Shown here one piece after another: positions 26,967 to 36,080 of a stretch of DNA of 37,107 nucleotides. The translations under genes and the position numbers were made by a program. The stretch's first letter is position 1, and every line of letters begins with the position of its first letter. Source of the DNA: an uncultured Bacteroidota bacterium (GTDB lineage: Bacteria; Bacteroidota; Bacteroidia; Chitinophagales; Chitinophagaceae); NCBI GenBank assembly GCA_903862505.1, contig CAIOYQ010000004.1, forward strand, positions 1 to 37,107, given 5' to 3'. The notes under the pieces are model-generated. The model saw nothing but the letters and a program-made list of their open reading frames with translations. It was not told the origin of the DNA and did not search any database.

Positions 26967-29123
26967 TTATCCTTGTTGAGGACCGCGGTCTTCACGAGGC
27001 GCTTGTTCAGGGCGAGGCAATAATGCCTTGTGGCTTAATTTGAACTTACCTGTTTTAGGGTCCAAACCAACCAACTTCACCTTCACTACATCACCTTCGT
27101 TGTAAATACCTTCCATTGTCTCCAAACGCTTCCAGCTTATTTCACTAATATGTAATAAACCTTGTTTGCCTGGCATGAATTCAACAAAGGCACCAAATTC
27201 CTTCACTCCTTTGACAACACCTTCGTATTCATCTCCGATTTCTGGAACGGCAACAATACCATTGATCCATTTAACTGCTGCATCCAAGCTATCCTTATTT
27301 GCAGAGAAGATACTTACTTCACCATGGTTACCCACTTCTTCAATATTAATAGTAGCGCCTGTCGTTCTTTGCATTTCTTGAATAATCTTACCACCTGGTC
27401 CGATTACTGCGCCAATATACTCCTTATCAATAATCAACTTAACCATTCTAGGTGCATGTGGTTTCACATCAGCACGTGCAGCTGGCATACACTCATACAT
27501 GGCATCTAAAATATGTAAACGGCCTTTTTTAGCTTGAGACAAAGCCTCACGCATAATATCCATACTTAAGCCATCTACTTTAATATCCATTTGAACGCCA
27601 CAAATACCATCACGGGTACCTGTAACTTTAAAATCCATATCTCCTAAATGATCCTCATCTCCTAAAATATCCGTTAAGATGGCATATTTACCATCTTCTC
27701 TTGAAATTAATCCCATGGCCACGCCACTCACGTGCTTAGGCACTGGAACACCTGCATCCATTAATGCTAATGAACCCGCACAAACAGTTGCCATTGATGA
27801 GGAACCATTACTTTCCAATACATCCGAAACCACTCTCAATGTGTATGGGAACACGGTGGAATCTGGTAACATTTGTTTTAAAGAACGCATTGCTAAATTA
27901 CCATGCCCCACTTCACGACGACCTACACCACGCATCATTTTCACTTCACCTGTTGAGAATGGAGGGAAATTATAGTGTAAGAAAAATTTAGTGTATTCAG
28001 CACTTGCTGCTGTTTCTTGCATTAGCTCATCCAACTTAGTACCTAATGTTACCGTAGTTAATGATTGCGTTTCTCCTCTTGTAAATAAAGAAGAACCGTG
28101 TGGTGTTGGTAATGGATCTACTTCCATTGCCAATGGACGCACTTGGTCTAACTGACGACCATCTAAACGAATGCGCTTATCCACCATCATATCTCTAACT
28201 ACTTCCCATTTCAAATCCTCATAATATTTACCTGCTAATTTCTTTTGCAAGTCTGTGATCTCTGTTCCTAAATGTTCAATGATTTCTTTTTTCAATGCAG
28301 TAAATGCATCGCTTCTTTCATGTTTTGCAGAACCTAATTCAGCAATCGCATTTACTTTTGCTTTTGCAAAAGCGTATACTTTATTTTTTATTTCTTCATC
28401 TTGCTCTGGTTTCTTATAATCGCGCACTTCTGTAATGCCTACTACTTTTCTTAATTCCGCTTGTGCTTTAATTTGTTTGCGAATGGCTTCATGTGCAATT
28501 TCTAAACACTGTACTAATTCTTCTTCAGAACATTCTTTCGCCTCCCCTTCTACCATCATTAAATTCTTGTCTGTTGCAGCAATTAAAAATTCAAAATCAG
28601 AAATTGCTAATTGTGCTTTAGAAGGGTTGATAATAAATTCACCCTTGATGCGTCCAATACGCACTTCAGAAATGATTTCCTTAATGGGGATATTAGATAC
28701 TGCTAATGCAGCAGATGCAGCTAAACATGCTAATGAATCCGGCATTACATTTTCATCGGATGATACCAATGAAATTAATACTTGCACATCGCATAAATAA
28801 TCTTCTGGGAATAAAGGTCTTAACGCACGGTCAATTAAACGACTCGTTAAAATTTCGTAGTCATTTAAACGCGCTTCTCTTTTAAAGAAAGAACCAGGGA
28901 TACGGCCTGCAGAAGCAAACTTCTCTTGATAGTCCACGCTTAATGGGAAAAAGTCTTGACCCTCTCTAGGGTCTTTGTTGGCAACAACGGTTGCTAACAA
29001 AATACAATTTCCTTGTCTAACAGTGACTGCTCCGTCTGCTTGACGCGCTAGTTTACCTGTTTCGATAAATATTTCTTGTCCAGGATTAACCTCGAACTTT
29101 ACTGATTTGGGTTGTGATAACAT
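26967..29123 (-). CDS. pnp: Polyribonucleotide nucleotidyltransferase
   Basis: RNase PH cores, KH 'IGAVIGPGGKIIQEMQRTTGATINIEEVG', S1 'GDEYEGVVKGVKEFGAFVEFMPGKQGLLHISEI'. Confidence 0.97.
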   Translation of the reverse strand: MLSQPKSVKFEVNPGQEIFIETGKLARQADGAVTVRQGNCILLATVVANKDPREGQDFFPLSVDYQEKFASAGRIPGSFFKREARLNDYEILTSRLIDRALRPLFPEDYLCDVQVLISLVSSDENVMPDSLACLAASAALAVSNIPIKEIISEVRIGRIKGEFIINPSKAQLAISDFEFLIAATDKNLMMVEGEAKECSEEELVQCLEIAHEAIRKQIKAQAELRKVVGITEVRDYKKPEQDEEIKNKVYAFAKAKVNAIAELGSAKHERSDAFTALKKEIIEHLGTEITDLQKKLAGKYYEDLKWEVVRDMMVDKRIRLDGRQLDQVRPLAMEVDPLPTPHGSSLFTRGETQSLTTVTLGTKLDELMQETAASAEYTKFFLHYNFPPFSTGEVKMMRGVGRREVGHGNLAMRSLKQMLPDSTVFPYTLRVVSDVLESNGSSSMATVCAGSLALMDAGVPVPKHVSGVAMGLISREDGKYAILTDILGDEDHLGDMDFKVTGTRDGICGVQMDIKVDGLSMDIMREALSQAKKGRLHILDAMYECMPAARADVKPHAPRMVKLIIDKEYIGAVIGPGGKIIQEMQRTTGATINIEEVGNHGEVSIFSANKDSLDAAVKWINGIVAVPEIGDEYEGVVKGVKEFGAFVEFMPGKQGLLHISEISWKRLETMEGIYNEGDVVKVKLVGLDPKTGKFKLSHKALLPRPEQAPREDRGPQQG

Positions 29124-29225
29124 TTTTAATTTTTTTGGTGTGAAGCAATCGACGATTCATCAATTTTGTAAACTGAATTTATCTCAAAAACAAGCTAAAA
29201 ATAATAGTCCTATATAAACAACTAA

Positions 29226-29250
29226 TCCCAACCGTGTTTGACAGTTGGGA
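29226..29250. other. Hairpin in the rpsO-pnp intergenic region
   Basis: tcccaac-N11-gttggga, perfect 7-bp arms. Confidence 0.5.
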
Positions 29251-29273
29251 CAGCTATTATAAGTAGTTCTTGA

Positions 29274-29546
29274 TTATTTTCTTAATCCTAATTTTTCAAT
29301 TAGTGCACGGTAACCTGTAAGGTTATGTTTTTGTAAATAAACCAATAAACGCTTACGCTGACCCACTAATTGCATTAACCCTCTTTGAGTTGAATGGTCT
29401 TTGTGGTTTGCTTTCAAGTGACCTGAAATGTGCGCAATACGTTGAGTTAACATAGCAATTTGTCCTTCGATAGAACCTGTGTTTGTTGCTTTGCCACCAA
29501 ATTCAGCAAAAATGCTTGCTTTCTTTTCTTTTGTTAGTATAGACAT
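29274..29546 (-). CDS. rpsO: 30S ribosomal protein S15
   Basis: From the internal ATG at 29546: 'MSILTKEKKASIFAEFGGKATNTGSIEGQIAMLTQRIAHISGHLKANHKDHSTQRGLMQLVGQRKRLLVYL'. Followed by pnp. Confidence 0.96.
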   Translation of the reverse strand: MSILTKEKKASIFAEFGGKATNTGSIEGQIAMLTQRIAHISGHLKANHKDHSTQRGLMQLVGQRKRLLVYLQKHNLTGYRALIEKLGLRK

Positions 29547-29563
29547 TGTAAATCTTCTTTTTT

Positions 29564-29582
29564 GTGACCAACAATTGGCCAC
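29564..29582 (-). promoter_or_regulatory. Hairpin in the rpsO 5' leader, candidate S15 autoregulatory element
   Basis: Minus strand GUGGCCAA-UUG-UUGGUCAC: 8-bp stem with an internal G.U, 17 nt upstream of the ATG. Confidence 0.4.
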
Positions 29583-29606
29583 GGTTTTTTTCTTTTATTT
29601 CGGCTG

Positions 29607-29614
29607 CAAAGATA
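29607..29614 (-). promoter_or_regulatory. Candidate -7 box TATCTTTG (followed by C) for rpsO
   Basis: Matches TAnnTTTG; would give an rpsO leader of roughly 55 nt. Confidence 0.5.
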
Positions 29615-29631
29615 AGGGAAATGCGGTTATC

Positions 29632-30255
29632 CTAATCAATTATTTCTACGTTTTTAGGATATTTACCCTTGTTGAACTTGAAAACCCCATCGTCAACCGA
29701 GGCTCCATAATTGATAGATAGCACTTTAACGTCGGTTATATTGTTGCTTTTATCCAAGATGGTAGCGCTTGAAAGGGCCGATTTTGTCTTGTCCACCACC
29801 AGGGTCACTTTTTGAAAGTTTTTACGCTTGTCTTTGGGTGATAATTCGATCGTAGCCGATGAAGTAGTTTGGCTTAATAGCTTGAAAGTGAAGTCTTTAT
29901 CATAGTTACCTGCTAATAATTTTTGTGGGCTCAGGGTTTGGTCCGCATCTGCTACACTAGACTTTGTAATGGTATTTGCACCATCAAAATTGTAGATAGT
30001 CGTTCCATCACAAACAATTTCCACGGCCCCCTGCTGCAACTGGTACTTGTCTCCCTTCATCTTTAAATTAATACTCTTGGTCCCCATAGCCTTTCCTTTG
30101 CTGTTTTTGGACACCAATTGCAGTTTAACAAGGATTCCTTTGGCTTGCTTTACCTTACTGCCAATTTGGTCTAAAACGGTCTTGGCAGCTGGGTCATTTT
30201 GAGCCTGGACGCTCATAATAATAAAAAGAGAGGCTATAAACAGTAAATATCTCAT
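29632..30255 (-). CDS. LolA-like outer membrane lipoprotein carrier protein
   Basis: From ATG at 30255: signal peptide 'MRYLLFIASLFIIMSVQAQ' and LolA-like 'GDKYQLQQGAVEIVCDGTTIYNFDGANTITKSSV'. Confidence 0.82.
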   Translation of the reverse strand: MRYLLFIASLFIIMSVQAQNDPAAKTVLDQIGSKVKQAKGILVKLQLVSKNSKGKAMGTKSINLKMKGDKYQLQQGAVEIVCDGTTIYNFDGANTITKSSVADADQTLSPQKLLAGNYDKDFTFKLLSQTTSSATIELSPKDKRKNFQKVTLVVDKTKSALSSATILDKSNNITDVKVLSINYGASVDDGVFKFNKGKYPKNVEIID

Positions 30256-30352
30256 TGTTAATGAATATGGGATGTTTTTAAAAAATTTTGGCAAAAATAA
30301 GCAATCCAAGTTTAACAGACTCAATTTTAAGCAACACTTAACATTTAAATGC

Positions 30353-32923
30353 CTAGAGGTTTTGTAAAAAATCATAGAGCTCCGCGTCGGTTTTATACAA
30401 TACCTCCCTTGGTTTACTTCCCTGTCCTGGACCCACAATCCCTGCCGATTCCAATTGATCCATTAAACGACCGGCTCGATTATATCCCAATTTCATTCTT
30501 CTTTGAATTAAGGAGGTAGAACCTTGCTGTGCACTTACAATTAATTTTGCAGCGTCTTCAAACAAAGGATCTCTTTCATTGGGATCAAAACCACTACCCG
30601 AATCCATATCCTTCTCGTCCATATATTCAGGTAATAAAAAAGCTTGAGGATAGCCTTTTTGTTCAGAGATGAAAGAACAAACACGGTCCACTTCTGGCGT
30701 GTCCACAAAAGCGCACTGTAAACGCGTAATCTCTCCATTATAAGAAACCAACATATCTCCTTTACCAATTAACTGTTCGGCACCACCGGCATCTAAAATG
30801 GTACGGCTGTCAATTTTACTAGAAACTTTAAACGCAATACGCGCTGGGAAATTGGCTTTAATCGTACCCGTAATAATATTGACAGAAGGTCTTTGCGTAG
30901 CGATGATTAAGTGAATACCTACCGCACGTGCTAACTGTGCTAAACGCGCAATGGGCATTTCCACTTCCTTACCCGCAGTCATAATTAAATCCGCAAATTC
31001 ATCCACAACTAATACAATGAATGGTAAATATTGATGGCCTTTTTCAGGATTTAATTTTCTGGAAGTAAATTTCTCATTGTACTCTTTAATATTTCTACAA
31101 CCTGCTTCTTTTAATAAATCGTAACGGTTGTCCATTTCAATACACAATGCATTTAAAGTATTGATTACTTTTTTAGTATCCGTAATAATCGCATCTTCTT
31201 CACCAGGTAATTTTGCTAAGAAATGTTTTTCAATCACACGGTATAAACTTAATTCCACTTTCTTAGGATCCACCAACACAAACTTTAATTGAGAGGGGTG
31301 TTTCTTATATAATAGAGAAACCAATATTGCATTTAATCCCACCGACTTTCCTTGTCCTGTTGCACCCGCCATTAATAAGTGTGGCATGGCTGCCAAGTCT
31401 ACAATAAAGTTTTCGTTGTCAATTTTTTTACCAATCGCAATAGGTAAAGAAAAAGTGCTGGTTTGAAATTTCTCACTTGCTAGTAATGTTTTCATACTCA
31501 CTACCGACTTGCGAATATTAGGTACTTCAATACCAATGGTGCCCTTTCCAGGAATAGGTGCTATAATACGTATACCTAATGCAGCTAAGCTTAAGGCAAT
31601 GTCATCTTCTAAGTTTTTAATACGACTAATCCGCACACCCGGTGCTGGTACAATCTCATATAATGTTACGGTAGGCCCTACTGTTGCAGCAATTCTTTGA
31701 ATCGCAATATCGTAATTTTTTAAAGTCGCAATAATTTGATTTTTATGCGTCTCTAACTCCTCAGGGTCTTGTACAATTTTTTCAGAACCATGTGTCTCTA
31801 ATAAATTAATAGATGGGTACTTGTAATTTTTTAAATCTAAAGTAGCATCAAATTTTGTTGCTAAACTACCAATGGCAGCTGCGGTAACTATTTCTTCTTT
31901 CACCCCTTCATTTACTTCTAAATCCAAGTCCTCGAGTAGTTCGTCGTCAAGGTCGGTGAAGTCGTCTCCCGCATCACTATGGGTAATTGAATCGTCCTCA
32001 AGGTCCTCCACAACTAAGGTGGGTGCTAACTCGTCAATAAATAATTTACCACCGTCATTATGTGATCCTACTTCATCAGTTGCTTCTAGCGAGTCCTCTT
32101 CCGGCATAATTACCGAAATTCCATTTTCAGCAGTTGCATTATTTTTTAATCTATTCCCGGAAGGAAATTCTTCTGCCTGCGCTTCCAATGGTTGCGGATT
32201 GTTTAAATCCCATTCTTTTCTAATCGCCTCCGCATCAGGTGCATATATGCCTTCTTCCTCTGACATAAAAGGGACTTCTTTTTGCTTAGGCATTAAGAAA
32301 TTAAAATTGGGAACATTAAACTTAGGGTTCACTCTCCACACAAAATAACTAAAGCAGCCCACTACTAATAAAGCCCCAGTGCCAAAGGATCCAATAAATT
32401 TAACCATCCAACTACTTGTGTATTCTCCCATTGCACCGCCCCAAGAAAAGCTTGCCCCTTTTGTAACAAATGCCAAACTGGTGCTTAATACCAATAGTCC
32501 AATTAAAACGTATTTTATATTTCTCCAAATATTAAAAATTGGCTTGGTGAAAAATAAATTGATACCCAATACAAATGTAAATGCACAAAATAAATAAGCA
32601 GCTAATCCAAAACCATTGTATACCATTTGATAAGCAATGAATGCACCAAAATAACCAACCTGATTGTTCATCTTCACTTCCGTGCTTGAAAATAAAAGCT
32701 TACGCCAAATTTGTAATTTATCCTGATCATCCTGCCAGGTGAAAAAGTAGGAAGTGAATGCAATAAATAAAAAGATGGTTAATAATAAAATAGCGATGCC
32801 CGCAATTTTTGAAGTACGCTCATCCTTTACGACGTCGGTAACATTTAAGGAAGCTTCCGAATCCGGATTTAATGATTCCTCACTTACCTTAGGTTCTTTT
32901 TTGCTTTTAAGCTTATTTGCCAT
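30353..32923 (-). CDS. ftsK: FtsK/SpoIIIE family DNA translocase
   Basis: N-terminal TM segments, acidic linker, 'LLMAGATGQGKSVGLNAILVSLLYKKHPSQLKFVLVDPKKVEL', 'HLIIATQRPSVNIITGTIKANFPARIAFKVSS', C-terminal gamma winged helix 'STSLIQRRMKLGYNRAGRLMDQLESAGIVGP'. Start moved to the internal ATG. Confidence 0.95.
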   Translation of the reverse strand: MANKLKSKKEPKVSEESLNPDSEASLNVTDVVKDERTSKIAGIAILLLTIFLFIAFTSYFFTWQDDQDKLQIWRKLLFSSTEVKMNNQVGYFGAFIAYQMVYNGFGLAAYLFCAFTFVLGINLFFTKPIFNIWRNIKYVLIGLLVLSTSLAFVTKGASFSWGGAMGEYTSSWMVKFIGSFGTGALLVVGCFSYFVWRVNPKFNVPNFNFLMPKQKEVPFMSEEEGIYAPDAEAIRKEWDLNNPQPLEAQAEEFPSGNRLKNNATAENGISVIMPEEDSLEATDEVGSHNDGGKLFIDELAPTLVVEDLEDDSITHSDAGDDFTDLDDELLEDLDLEVNEGVKEEIVTAAAIGSLATKFDATLDLKNYKYPSINLLETHGSEKIVQDPEELETHKNQIIATLKNYDIAIQRIAATVGPTVTLYEIVPAPGVRISRIKNLEDDIALSLAALGIRIIAPIPGKGTIGIEVPNIRKSVVSMKTLLASEKFQTSTFSLPIAIGKKIDNENFIVDLAAMPHLLMAGATGQGKSVGLNAILVSLLYKKHPSQLKFVLVDPKKVELSLYRVIEKHFLAKLPGEEDAIITDTKKVINTLNALCIEMDNRYDLLKEAGCRNIKEYNEKFTSRKLNPEKGHQYLPFIVLVVDEFADLIMTAGKEVEMPIARLAQLARAVGIHLIIATQRPSVNIITGTIKANFPARIAFKVSSKIDSRTILDAGGAEQLIGKGDMLVSYNGEITRLQCAFVDTPEVDRVCSFISEQKGYPQAFLLPEYMDEKDMDSGSGFDPNERDPLFEDAAKLIVSAQQGSTSLIQRRMKLGYNRAGRLMDQLESAGIVGPGQGSKPREVLYKTDAELYDFLQNL

Positions 32924-32998
32924 AGAAACAAATATAAGCCTTCCCAATAGTAAGAAAAAGGTTTTTTGGCCAATGTGTAAAATTGAAATGAACGGCTA

Positions 32999-33391
32999 CT
33001 ACTTATCCACTTTATGGAGCCAAACCACCCGTACCCAATTGGCCCATCCTAGCATAAAAAAGAGTCCTCCAAGGGGTGTAATGGGTCCCACTAACTTTGC
33101 ATATGGATAACTGCAAATAGATTGTAATGAAAGCAGGTAGAGTGAACCACTAAAACACATAATACCCAACAAAAAAAAGCGCGCTGTCCATTTTATCCAT
33201 TTAGGCTGGTTGGAGATGGACAAGTCGTGTTGCAAATAAAATGAAAATAAAATTAAAGCGAAGGCATGCATAAATTGATAGCGCACACCAGTCTCAAAAA
33301 TAATCACTTTGTCGGCAGGTACTAAACTTTTAAGTGCGTGGGCACCAAAAGCGCCCAGCATAACAGCGATACCGGCTAATATCAAGCCCAC
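32999..33391 (-). CDS. DUF423 family small membrane protein
   Basis: 'GLILAGIAVMLGAFGAHALKSLV…FETGVRYQFMHAFALIL…LGIMCFSGSLYLLSL…GPITPLGGLFFMLGWANW'. GTG start. Confidence 0.85.
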   Translation of the reverse strand: MGLILAGIAVMLGAFGAHALKSLVPADKVIIFETGVRYQFMHAFALILFSFYLQHDLSISNQPKWIKWTARFFLLGIMCFSGSLYLLSLQSICSYPYAKLVGPITPLGGLFFMLGWANWVRVVWLHKVDK

Positions 33392-33400
33392 AATAAAACT

Positions 33401-33916
33401 TTACGATGCATCTTTAATAATTTTTTTAAAAGCTGCTTCTGTTATTTTGTCGCCTGTTAATTTATAATCTGCTTGTTGGTAAAAAGGCTGGCGTTCAACT
33501 AATTTGGTTTGTAAAAAACTTTCTAATTGACCATTGGTCAAATTAGCAATTAAAGGGCGGTGTTCTTTTTCTGCGGAAAGACGTGTAACCAACACTTCAA
33601 TAGGTTCATCTAACCAAATAATAACCCCTTCCTTTTTCATGAAATCAATATTCTCCTGATTACTGGGGGTGCCCCCTCCAGTTGCCAACACAAACTTTTT
33701 CTTTTCTTTAAACCACTTTAATATTTTAGTCTCTGTTTTTCTAAAGTATGCTTCGCCGTCTTCACTAAAAATCTCGGTAATGGTTTTTTCTTCATTCATC
33801 TCAATTAAACTATCCAAATCATAGCCTGCTGCTTTAATCCACTTTGCTATTTTTTTAGTCCAGAAAGATTTTCCCGATCCCATCATCCCAATTAAAAATA
33901 TTTTCTCTGCTGCCAT
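33401..33916 (-). CDS. aroK: Shikimate kinase
   Basis: 'IGMMGSGKSFWTKKIA', 'YDLDSLIE', 'YFRKTE', 'VLATGGGTP', lid 'EKEHRPLI'. Confidence 0.9.
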   Translation of the reverse strand: MAAEKIFLIGMMGSGKSFWTKKIAKWIKAAGYDLDSLIEMNEEKTITEIFSEDGEAYFRKTETKILKWFKEKKKFVLATGGGTPSNQENIDFMKKEGVIIWLDEPIEVLVTRLSAEKEHRPLIANLTNGQLESFLQTKLVERQPFYQQADYKLTGDKITEAAFKKIIKDAS

Positions 33917-33957
33917 ATTCCTTCAATAAACTTCAATGAATAATCCTCGATGGGGTT

Positions 33958-35142
33958 CTATTTGAATGCATTCAATCCTGTAATATCCATACCCGTAATC
34001 AACAAATGAATATCATGTGTGCCCTCGTAAGTAATTACACTTTCTAAGTTCATCATGTGTCGCATAACAGAATACTCTCCTGTAATTCCCATACCTCCAA
34101 GCATTTGACGTGCATCACGGGCAACTTGTGTAGCAATTTCACAACTATTTCTTTTAGCCATACTTACTTGCCCTGGTGTTGCTCTGCCCTCGTTCATTAA
34201 AACCCCTAAACGCCAAACCATTAATTGCCCCTTAGTAATTTCGGTTACCATTTCGGCTAATTTTTTTTGTTGCAACTGAAAACCAGCAATTGGCTTCCCA
34301 AATTGAACACGCTCTTTACTATATCTTAACGCAGTATCATAACAGTCCATGGCAGCACCTAATGCACCCCATGCAATACCATATCTCGCTTTACTTAAAC
34401 AACCCAACGGCCCTTTTAAACCCATGATATTTGGTAAAATATTTTCCTTAGGTACTTTTACATTGTCAAAAACCAATTCACCCGTGGCGCTTGCCCTAAG
34501 GCTCCATTTATTATGCGTTGTAGGGGTACTAAAACCCTCCATCCCTCTTTCAACAATAAGCCCTACAATTTTACCTTCCTCATTCTTTGCCCAAACCACG
34601 GCTACTTGTGCAAAAGGTGAATTACTAATCCACATCTTGGCTCCATTTAAAATAACATGATCACCAGCGTCTTTAATATTGGTTAACATGCCTCCAGGAT
34701 CTGAACCATGATCAGGTTCCGTTAATCCAAAACAACCCAACCATTCACCACTTGCTAGCTTAGGTAAATATTTTTTCTTTTGTTCCTCACTACCGTATGC
34801 ATGAATAGGAAACATGACTAAAGAACCTTGAACACTTGCTGTACTGCGCACGCCACTATCTCCTCTTTCTAATTCCTGCATCATAATTCCATAGCTAATG
34901 TAATCCAAACCCCCACCACCATACTCCACTGGAACAGTTGGGCCAAAACATCCTAAGTCTCCTAATTGCTTTACAATTTGCTGAGGAAATTCTGCTTTTT
35001 GCGCATAGTCTTCTATAATTGGAGAAATTTCTTTTTTTACATAATCACGCACTGCTGTTCTTACCATTAAATGCTCCTCACTTAGCAATTCATCTAATTG
35101 ATAATAATCGGGTGATTCAAACAAATCCATTCTTACTGCCAT
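33958..35142 (-). CDS. Acyl-CoA dehydrogenase, glutaryl-CoA dehydrogenase-like
   Basis: 'GCFGLTEPDHGSDPGGM', 'KMWISNSPFAQVAVVWAK', C-terminal 'MNLESVITYEGTHDIHLLITGMDITGLNAF'. Confidence 0.88.
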   Translation of the reverse strand: MAVRMDLFESPDYYQLDELLSEEHLMVRTAVRDYVKKEISPIIEDYAQKAEFPQQIVKQLGDLGCFGPTVPVEYGGGGLDYISYGIMMQELERGDSGVRSTASVQGSLVMFPIHAYGSEEQKKKYLPKLASGEWLGCFGLTEPDHGSDPGGMLTNIKDAGDHVILNGAKMWISNSPFAQVAVVWAKNEEGKIVGLIVERGMEGFSTPTTHNKWSLRASATGELVFDNVKVPKENILPNIMGLKGPLGCLSKARYGIAWGALGAAMDCYDTALRYSKERVQFGKPIAGFQLQQKKLAEMVTEITKGQLMVWRLGVLMNEGRATPGQVSMAKRNSCEIATQVARDARQMLGGMGITGEYSVMRHMMNLESVITYEGTHDIHLLITGMDITGLNAFK

Positions 35143-35171
35143 AACATTAGTTTTAAGTAAATAATCCGTCT

Positions 35172-35229
35172 CAAAGATAACTATAAGAACCTGAATAAAG
35201 TATATTCAGGGATACAATACAAGTATTGT
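35172..35229. promoter_or_regulatory. Candidate gcdH-like promoter: -7 box TATCTTTG (minus, 35172-35179) with two upstream dyads (35190-35210; 35214-35229)
   Basis: CCTGAATA-AAGTA-TATTCAGG and ACAATAC-AA-GTATTGT, both with perfect arms. Confidence 0.45.
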
Positions 35230-35252
35230 TCAATTTTACAAGTCAATTTCTA

Positions 35253-36059
35253 CTAAATTAATAAACCTTTCATTTCATTGGCATAATCGCTTGCAGCAAC
35301 AGCCGCTTTTTCCGCAAAATCGGTTCCGCTACTCGCAAAAATAACAGCCCTACTTGCGTTCACAAGCAGTCCCAGTTCCTTGTTTTTCCCATACTTGGTT
35401 ACTTCACTTAAACTACCCCCTTGTGCACCAACACCCGGAACTAATAAAAAGTGATGGGGAATAATTTTTCGGATGCCCACAAAATCCTCCGCCTTGGTCG
35501 CACCCACAACAAACATTAATTGATCCGTTGTTCCCCAACTAGCTACCTGTTCTAAAACCGACTCGTATACATACTGGCCATTCGCTAATTTTTGTTGTTC
35601 AAAGTTTTTGCTTCCTTCATTGGAAGTTAACCCTAACACAATGGTGCATTTATTTTGATACGCTAAAAATGGATCAATACTGTCCTTGCCCATATAAGGT
35701 GCTACGGTAATGGCATCAAAAGGCAACACTTCAAAAAATGTTTTTGCATATTGAGCCGATGTATTACCAATATCGCCCCGTTTCGCATCGGCAATGGTAA
35801 AATGGGTATTGGGTATATGTGCAAGTGTTGCTTCCATGGCCTCCCAACCTTTTACGCCCTGTGATTCGTAGAATGCAGTGTTGATTTTATAACTCACACA
35901 AAATGGAGCGGTGGCTTCAATAATGGCTTTGTTAAAAGCAATAACGCCCTCTTTTGTTTTGGGTAAATGTGCCGGCAATTTTTCAATGTCGGTATCTAAC
36001 CCTACACATAAATAAGATTGTTTTGCTAGAATTTGTTCAACCAATTTGTTTTTTGTCAT
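35253..36059 (-). CDS. pyrF: Orotidine-5'-phosphate decarboxylase (type 2-like)
   Basis: 'LCVGLDTDIEKLPAHL', 'TIADAKRGDIGNTSAQYAKTFFE', 'PGVGAQGGSLSEV', 'LLVNASRAVIFAS'. Confidence 0.93.
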   Translation of the reverse strand: MTKNKLVEQILAKQSYLCVGLDTDIEKLPAHLPKTKEGVIAFNKAIIEATAPFCVSYKINTAFYESQGVKGWEAMEATLAHIPNTHFTIADAKRGDIGNTSAQYAKTFFEVLPFDAITVAPYMGKDSIDPFLAYQNKCTIVLGLTSNEGSKNFEQQKLANGQYVYESVLEQVASWGTTDQLMFVVGATKAEDFVGIRKIIPHHFLLVPGVGAQGGSLSEVTKYGKNKELGLLVNASRAVIFASSGTDFAEKAAVAASDYANEMKGLLI

Positions 36060-36080
36060 ACTATTAATTTGAACCTATGT

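Noticed and set aside
27162-28800. Several plus-strand ORFs of 70-120 aa within pnp
   Set aside because: All antisense to pnp, with no recognisable protein features.
31872-32348. 158-aa Ser-rich plus-strand ORF
   Set aside because: Antisense to the acidic Asp/Glu-rich linker of ftsK; the Ser runs are the complement of GAA/GAT codons.
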